Assembly: GCF_013283875.1 (NCBI RefSeq)
Contig: NZ_CP054139.1
Location: 1,426,001 to 1,490,000, forward strand
DNA length: 64,000 bases
Source: Mucilaginibacter mali
GTDB lineage: Bacteria; Bacteroidota; Bacteroidia; Sphingobacteriales; Sphingobacteriaceae
Direction of reading: 5' to 3'
Positions 60,027 through 64,000 of the stretch are shown in pieces. The notes beneath the pieces were generated by a model. That model had not been told where the DNA came from. It ran no database searches and worked only from the letters and a program-made list of their open reading frames with translations. Each line of letters starts with the position of its first letter. Position 1 is the first letter of the stretch. The translations under genes and the position numbers were made by a program.

Positions 60027-60935
60027 ATGAAAAGTAAGATCTTAGTTTTAGGCGCAAACGGTTTCATTGGTAAAAATTTAGCGTCTTATATTGCTCAAAA
60101 CCATTATATTGATAAACACGTTTTTTATTTTGCAAGCAAAAGCGAGTTTGCGGAACCTGTGCAAGATATAAACTATTTAAGGTTTGATTTTTTTGAACCA
60201 TTATCACTTCAAACGATACTGGCCGAAGTAGTCCCGGATTATATTATTAATTTGGCAGGTACGCTTGACAATAATGACATTAATAAATGCCTTGCATTAA
60301 ATGCGGAATTATCGAGACGAGTATTAGAAACGATCATTGACCTTAAACTAGAAATCAAGAAGGTTTTGTTTATTGGCTCTGCCGCTGAGTATGGGGCAAA
60401 CAGCGTCATTCCGCTTTCAGAAAATCATGAATTGTTGCCGATAACGCCGTATGGGCTTTCTAAAGTTATACAAACGCAGTATTTTAACTATTATACCCGG
60501 AAATTTAAGATACCAGCGAACATTGCGCGAACCTTTAATATAATCGGTAGGTCAATGTCCGACAAGCTTTCCATAGGTTCTTTTATAAAGCAGATTAATA
60601 ATAGTAAAGATGAAGATGTAATATTTACAGGCAATCTATCTTCAGAAAGAGATTATTTATTTATAAACGATGTTTTAGATGCCTTTTTCAAAATACTATT
60701 TGAAGGTAAAGCCGGCCAAATTTATAATGTATGTAGTGGTAGTCATATTGCAATGTCAAAAATACTTGATTCGCTTATAAAAGTATCGGGGAAAAGCATT
60801 ACGGTAAATGTAAAGCCAGAATTAGTTAAAAAAGACGACATACCTGTAAGTTGTGGTGATAACAACAAGCTTTTTAAAGATACCGGATGGAGGCAACGCT
60901 ATAAAATAGAAGAAATTTACGATAATTTGCTTTAA
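60027..60935 (+). CDS. NAD-dependent sugar epimerase/dehydratase
   Basis: A 302-residue extended SDR. It has VLGANGFIGKNLASYI (cofactor loop), a NLAGT strand, FIGSAAEYGA and the YxxxK pair in YGLSKVIQ, ending in a substrate-binding domain with NVCSGSHIAMSKIL. It could be a C4 epimerase or reductase acting on a nucleotide sugar for the repeat unit; the substrate is not readable. It lies between Wzx and the methyltransferase. Confidence 0.88.
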   Translation: MKSKILVLGANGFIGKNLASYIAQNHYIDKHVFYFASKSEFAEPVQDINYLRFDFFEPLSLQTILAEVVPDYIINLAGTLDNNDINKCLALNAELSRRVLETIIDLKLEIKKVLFIGSAAEYGANSVIPLSENHELLPITPYGLSKVIQTQYFNYYTRKFKIPANIARTFNIIGRSMSDKLSIGSFIKQINNSKDEDVIFTGNLSSERDYLFINDVLDAFFKILFEGKAGQIYNVCSGSHIAMSKILDSLIKVSGKSITVNVKPELVKKDDIPVSCGDNNKLFKDTGWRQRYKIEEIYDNLL

Positions 60936-60939
60936 AAAA

Positions 60940-61707
60940 ATGAAAAAAACAGAAGAAGATTTTTGGGCGGGTTTTTGGGCGAATTTAAAATTCCCTCAGA
61001 TCGTCAACTATAATTTAAAAAATGACCGTGTCATTTCAGATAATATTGTAAAGTATATCCCTAAAGCCAACCTTAAAAAGAAGGTTTTGGAAATAGGTTG
61101 CGCTCCAGGTAAATGGCTTGTTCTATTTTATGAAAAATTAGGATACCACATTACCGGAATAGAATACGTAGATATAGCAGCACGCAAAACTATTGAAAAT
61201 TTCCAAATACTTAATATTCCGGAAGAAGCGTATGCTATTCAAATAGCCGATTTTTTGGCTGTTGATGCTGTTCCGGAGTTTGACGTTGTTTTTTCATTAG
61301 GTTTTATAGAGCATTTTGATAACTGGGATGCAATATTGGATAAGCATATCAAATTCTGTAAGCCTGGCGCGCATTTATTAATTGGATTACCAAATTTTAG
61401 AGGTATCAACTATATAATTCAAAAAATTATTGATAACAACACTACTGATACTAAACTTCTACCCATTCATAATCTTAATATTATGGATACAGCAGTTTTG
61501 AGGGATTATGCAGAAAAAAGAGGACTCGAAATAATAAAACTGGATTATGTAGGCGGATTTGAACCTGCGCTTTTTAATACAAATGCAGGTAATAAATTTG
61601 TGCAATTTATACTTAAATGCGCTGTGAAAACCGGGGCGTTAATTTTCGGTAACTTAAATACTAGCAAAACCAGCAGCTATATTTTGGGGGTATTTAAAGT
61701 TAAATAA
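60940..61707 (+). CDS. Class I SAM-dependent methyltransferase
   Basis: A 255-residue methyltransferase. Motif I is VLEIGCAPGKWLV and the acidic residue after strand 2 is in TGIEYVD; FDVVFSLGFIEHFDNW corresponds to motif II/post-II. It probably O-methylates a sugar or lipid-linked glycan of the polysaccharide repeat. It starts 4 bp after the epimerase. Confidence 0.88.
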   Translation: MKKTEEDFWAGFWANLKFPQIVNYNLKNDRVISDNIVKYIPKANLKKKVLEIGCAPGKWLVLFYEKLGYHITGIEYVDIAARKTIENFQILNIPEEAYAIQIADFLAVDAVPEFDVVFSLGFIEHFDNWDAILDKHIKFCKPGAHLLIGLPNFRGINYIIQKIIDNNTTDTKLLPIHNLNIMDTAVLRDYAEKRGLEIIKLDYVGGFEPALFNTNAGNKFVQFILKCAVKTGALIFGNLNTSKTSSYILGVFKVK

Positions 61708-61708
61708 C

Positions 61709-62911
61709 TTGAAAAAGATACTTGTATATACCGAAAACTATGAACGCGGGGGAGGGAACCAATACGTAATTGACCTGATCAATAATTTCCCCGAAAACTG
61801 CTCTTTTATCCTTATTTCTAATAAAAATGGGATGTTTGAGAGCGACTTGGAAAAAATAGAACGACAATTTCAATATCATACAATTAATATTAGGTCTATA
61901 CCTATCCTATATCAAAATATAAAATCGGGTAGGCTAAGCAAGTTGTTTTTTTTTATATGCCGAGTGCTGATCAAGGCATTTAGGTTTTTAATTTATGGTT
62001 TTTTTAAGTGGTCTAATAATAAAAAAATCAAAAAAACAATTGCATATCATAACCCGGCGCTTGTTATTAGCTGTAATGGTGGATATCCATCTGCAATTAC
62101 ATGTTTAGATTGCGTAAACTCCGCGAACCAATTAAAGATTCCTGTATGGCTAACGGTAGTTTCAATGCCGCACAAAAAGACGATGGTTGATTTACTTTAC
62201 AAAAAAATAAAAGATAATATAAACTATTTGATTGTAAATTCTGAGTGTATAAAAAATGAATTTATTGTTAAGCGGGGTTTTTTACCGGATAAGATTGTGG
62301 TATTGCATAATTTTATTCCAACTAAAGAAATACACAACGGCCCCGTTAATTTTACCAGGTTTAATATAAATCTACCGGTATATAAACTTGGCTACATTGG
62401 TAGGATAGAACAAGCCAAGGGAATTATGTACTTGCTTGATTCTTTTAAAAAACTGTTAAAAGATTACCCGAACCTGCAACTAATATTAACTGGATCAGGA
62501 CGTGATATGGCATTGGCCCAAACATATTGCACAGAAAATGGCATTGCCGACAAAGTGATATTTATGGGTTATTATCACGGCAACGTGAAAGATGTATTAA
62601 CGACATTCGACGTTTTTATTTTTCCATCGTTATGGGAGGGGTTGCCCTATTCTGTACTTGAAGCAATGGCAAACGCGAGGTTAGTGATTTCAACAAATGT
62701 AGGTGGGATACCGGAAATCATTACGGATAATGAAAACGGTTTTTTAGTTGAACCAGCAAATTCAGAAAAACTGTACGATAAGATTAATTATGTGCTAAAT
62801 AGTGATGATAACCATCAAATAATTGCGAACGGGGTAGCAACTATAAAAGATAAGTTCTCCGGAACATTGTTCCGTCAAAAACTCAAATCACTTTTAGATA
62901 GCAGTATATAA
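61709..62911 (+). CDS. GT4-family glycosyltransferase
   Basis: A 400-residue GT-B-fold transferase. The conserved start (KKILVYTENYERGGGNQYV) comes immediately after a TTG at 61709, and the first in-frame ATG is 42 codons later, so TTG is taken as the start; it lies one base after the methyltransferase stop. The C-terminal domain has LGYIGRIEQAKGIMYLL and the Ex7E nucleotide-sugar motif in PSLWEGLPYSVLEAMA. Donor and acceptor sugars are unknown. Confidence 0.9.
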   Translation: MKKILVYTENYERGGGNQYVIDLINNFPENCSFILISNKNGMFESDLEKIERQFQYHTINIRSIPILYQNIKSGRLSKLFFFICRVLIKAFRFLIYGFFKWSNNKKIKKTIAYHNPALVISCNGGYPSAITCLDCVNSANQLKIPVWLTVVSMPHKKTMVDLLYKKIKDNINYLIVNSECIKNEFIVKRGFLPDKIVVLHNFIPTKEIHNGPVNFTRFNINLPVYKLGYIGRIEQAKGIMYLLDSFKKLLKDYPNLQLILTGSGRDMALAQTYCTENGIADKVIFMGYYHGNVKDVLTTFDVFIFPSLWEGLPYSVLEAMANARLVISTNVGGIPEIITDNENGFLVEPANSEKLYDKINYVLNSDDNHQIIANGVATIKDKFSGTLFRQKLKSLLDSSI

Positions 62912-62959
62912 TTAAATAGAAGCAAGTTAAAATTAGCATAAATTTTGCATGATTTAGGT

Positions 62960-63862
62960 ATGTTTACCCATAATTATAAGTTTTCTATTATCATACCTAC
63001 TTATAATAGGGCAACTGAATTGGACAGATGTTTACTATCAGTACTAACGCAAACTGTAAGCGATCTGGAAATAATTGTCGCAGATGACGGATCAACGGAT
63101 AATACAAAAGACATTGTACAAAGATACAAAGACAATTATCCGCAAACAGCAATACACTACATTTATACCGAAAATTGGGGGGGGCCTGCACGCCCAAGAA
63201 ATTTAGCTTTGCAACATAGTTCGGGCGAATGGATATGTTTCTTAGATTCCGATGATTGGTACATGACCGACAGGTTACACAAACTATCACAGCTGAAATT
63301 AGATGATTATGATTTTTTTTATCATGACCTTATCATGATAAAGAATGAGGCCCATTACAAGACAATGACCTGCCGGCAATTAAAAGATAACTGTTTTTAT
63401 GACCTTCTTTTTAACCTGAATACCATCGCAACTTCATCAACATGCATCAGGAGATCATCATTAATAAAGAGCGGTGGCTTCAGTGAAGCAAGAGACATCA
63501 TTGCTATGGAAGACTACGACTTATGGCTGCGAATGGCTCAAAGCGGAATAAGATTTAAATACGTGCCGCAAAAACTTGGATATTATAGCCTGGGAGATGA
63601 TAACATCACTTTATCCGATAATAGGCAAGTAAACAGATTCAAATCATTATATCCTTACTTTATAGATAAATTAAACAACCAATCATTAAAAAAAAAGGCC
63701 ATCGGAGCAATGCATTATCAAATAGCCAGGATATTTTTAATGAGTAATAAAACTCATGATTTTCTTCATCATATATGGTTATCCTTCATAAATGGTAATC
63801 ACATCATTAAATTTAAATCATTATATCAGGTAGGCTGTTGCTTAAAAAAAAGGATGTTTTAA
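62960..63862 (+). CDS. GT2-family glycosyltransferase
   Basis: A 300-residue GT-A-fold inverting transferase. The ATG at 62960 (MFTHNYKFSIIIPTYNR) is preferred to a TTG at 62945. It has VADDGSTDNT, the DxD-type motif in FLDSDDWYMTD, and MEDYDLWLRMAQSG as the catalytic ED region. It adds one sugar to the lipid-linked repeat unit. The next gene begins one base after the stop. Confidence 0.9.
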   Translation: MFTHNYKFSIIIPTYNRATELDRCLLSVLTQTVSDLEIIVADDGSTDNTKDIVQRYKDNYPQTAIHYIYTENWGGPARPRNLALQHSSGEWICFLDSDDWYMTDRLHKLSQLKLDDYDFFYHDLIMIKNEAHYKTMTCRQLKDNCFYDLLFNLNTIATSSTCIRRSSLIKSGGFSEARDIIAMEDYDLWLRMAQSGIRFKYVPQKLGYYSLGDDNITLSDNRQVNRFKSLYPYFIDKLNNQSLKKKAIGAMHYQIARIFLMSNKTHDFLHHIWLSFINGNHIIKFKSLYQVGCCLKKRMF

Positions 63863-64000
63863 ATGAAAAAGGCGTTTATAGCAATTTTATTTTTTTATCT
63901 GATATTTCATTTTATAATCCCCCAAATATATATTCTATGTTTTGGCGATATTCACTTATATTCTGATATAACCGATTCAGGTGCGTCTATCAAGGTTTTT
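63863..64000 (+). CDS. Start of a membrane protein, cut by the window end
   Basis: The first 46 codons of a gene that continues beyond the window. The ATG directly follows the GT2 stop codon. The N-terminus is a strong hydrophobic helix (KKAFIAILFFYLIFHFIIPQIYI). Position after two transferases and Wzx suggests a Wzy-type polymerase, not yet seen in the operon, but this is a guess. Confidence 0.6.
   Translation, partial: MKKAFIAILFFYLIFHFIIPQIYILCFGDIHLYSDITDSGASIKVF

Overview
This window is chromosomal DNA from a Bacteroidota species, most likely Sphingobacteriaceae of the Mucilaginibacter/Pedobacter type. The evidence is a SusC/SusD pair with an ECF sigma/FecR regulator, a giant protein with a type IX secretion (T9SS) C-terminal domain, TAnnTTTG -7 promoter boxes, and Kdo biosynthesis genes. 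Base composition is mosaic: roughly 1-29.5 kb is comparatively GC-rich, while about 29.5-34.8 kb and 41.6-64 kb are visibly AT-rich.

Regions. (1) 0-4 kb: a TPR histidine kinase carrying an in-frame palindromic element, a block of GC-rich repeat DNA, a small helical protein and a YbjQ-like protein. (2) 3.5-11.7 kb: ECF sigma factor, FecR anti-sigma, STN-bearing SusC, SusD and a secreted PHP-domain phosphoesterase. This is an outer-membrane uptake locus under trans-envelope control. (3) 11.8-18.6 kb, minus strand: three overlapping genes for glycan metabolism. The centrepiece is a 1251-residue membrane GT2 synthase fused to two TIM barrels, flanked by a tandem GH26-like protein and a membrane-anchored clan GH-A-like hydrolase. 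A divergent acyltransferase-3 gene follows. (4) 20.3-29.5 kb: a 2861-residue T9SS cargo protein (14 FG-GAP/VCBS repeats, two NHL blocks, IPT/TIG and MBG domains), translationally coupled to a small lipoprotein. (5) 29.5-34.8 kb: an AT-rich island beside tRNA-Leu with a TOTE-type primase-helicase, a divergent YhcG/DUF1016 nuclease and a DUF6155-like gene between 18-bp direct repeats. (6) 34.8-40.2 kb: tRNA-Leu(CAA), hscB, kdsA, a macroglobulin/TonB-plug protein and kdsD. (7) 40.3-64 kb: a long, tightly packed surface-polysaccharide operon that continues past the window end.

The polysaccharide operon contains a UDP-HexNAc dehydrogenase, Wza- and Wzz-like proteins, a complete-looking CMP-legionaminic-acid-type pathway (legB, legC, neuD-like, neuB/legI, neuC/legG, ptmE, ptmF, ptmB, a class III aminotransferase, ptmA), an unfamiliar GT-B-like transferase, a Wzx flippase, an epimerase, a methyltransferase and GT4 and GT2 transferases. 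Between legC and the neuD-like gene lie an acyl carrier protein, a FabG-like reductase and a FabH-like ketosynthase. Together these could make a 3-hydroxybutyryl-type acyl-ACP for N-acylating the nonulosonic acid.

The three most promising systems are the synthase-hydrolase fusion locus, the nonulosonate pathway with an embedded acyl-ACP module, and the TOTE/YhcG/DUF6155 island. Everything here is read from sequence alone; no database search or structure prediction was run.
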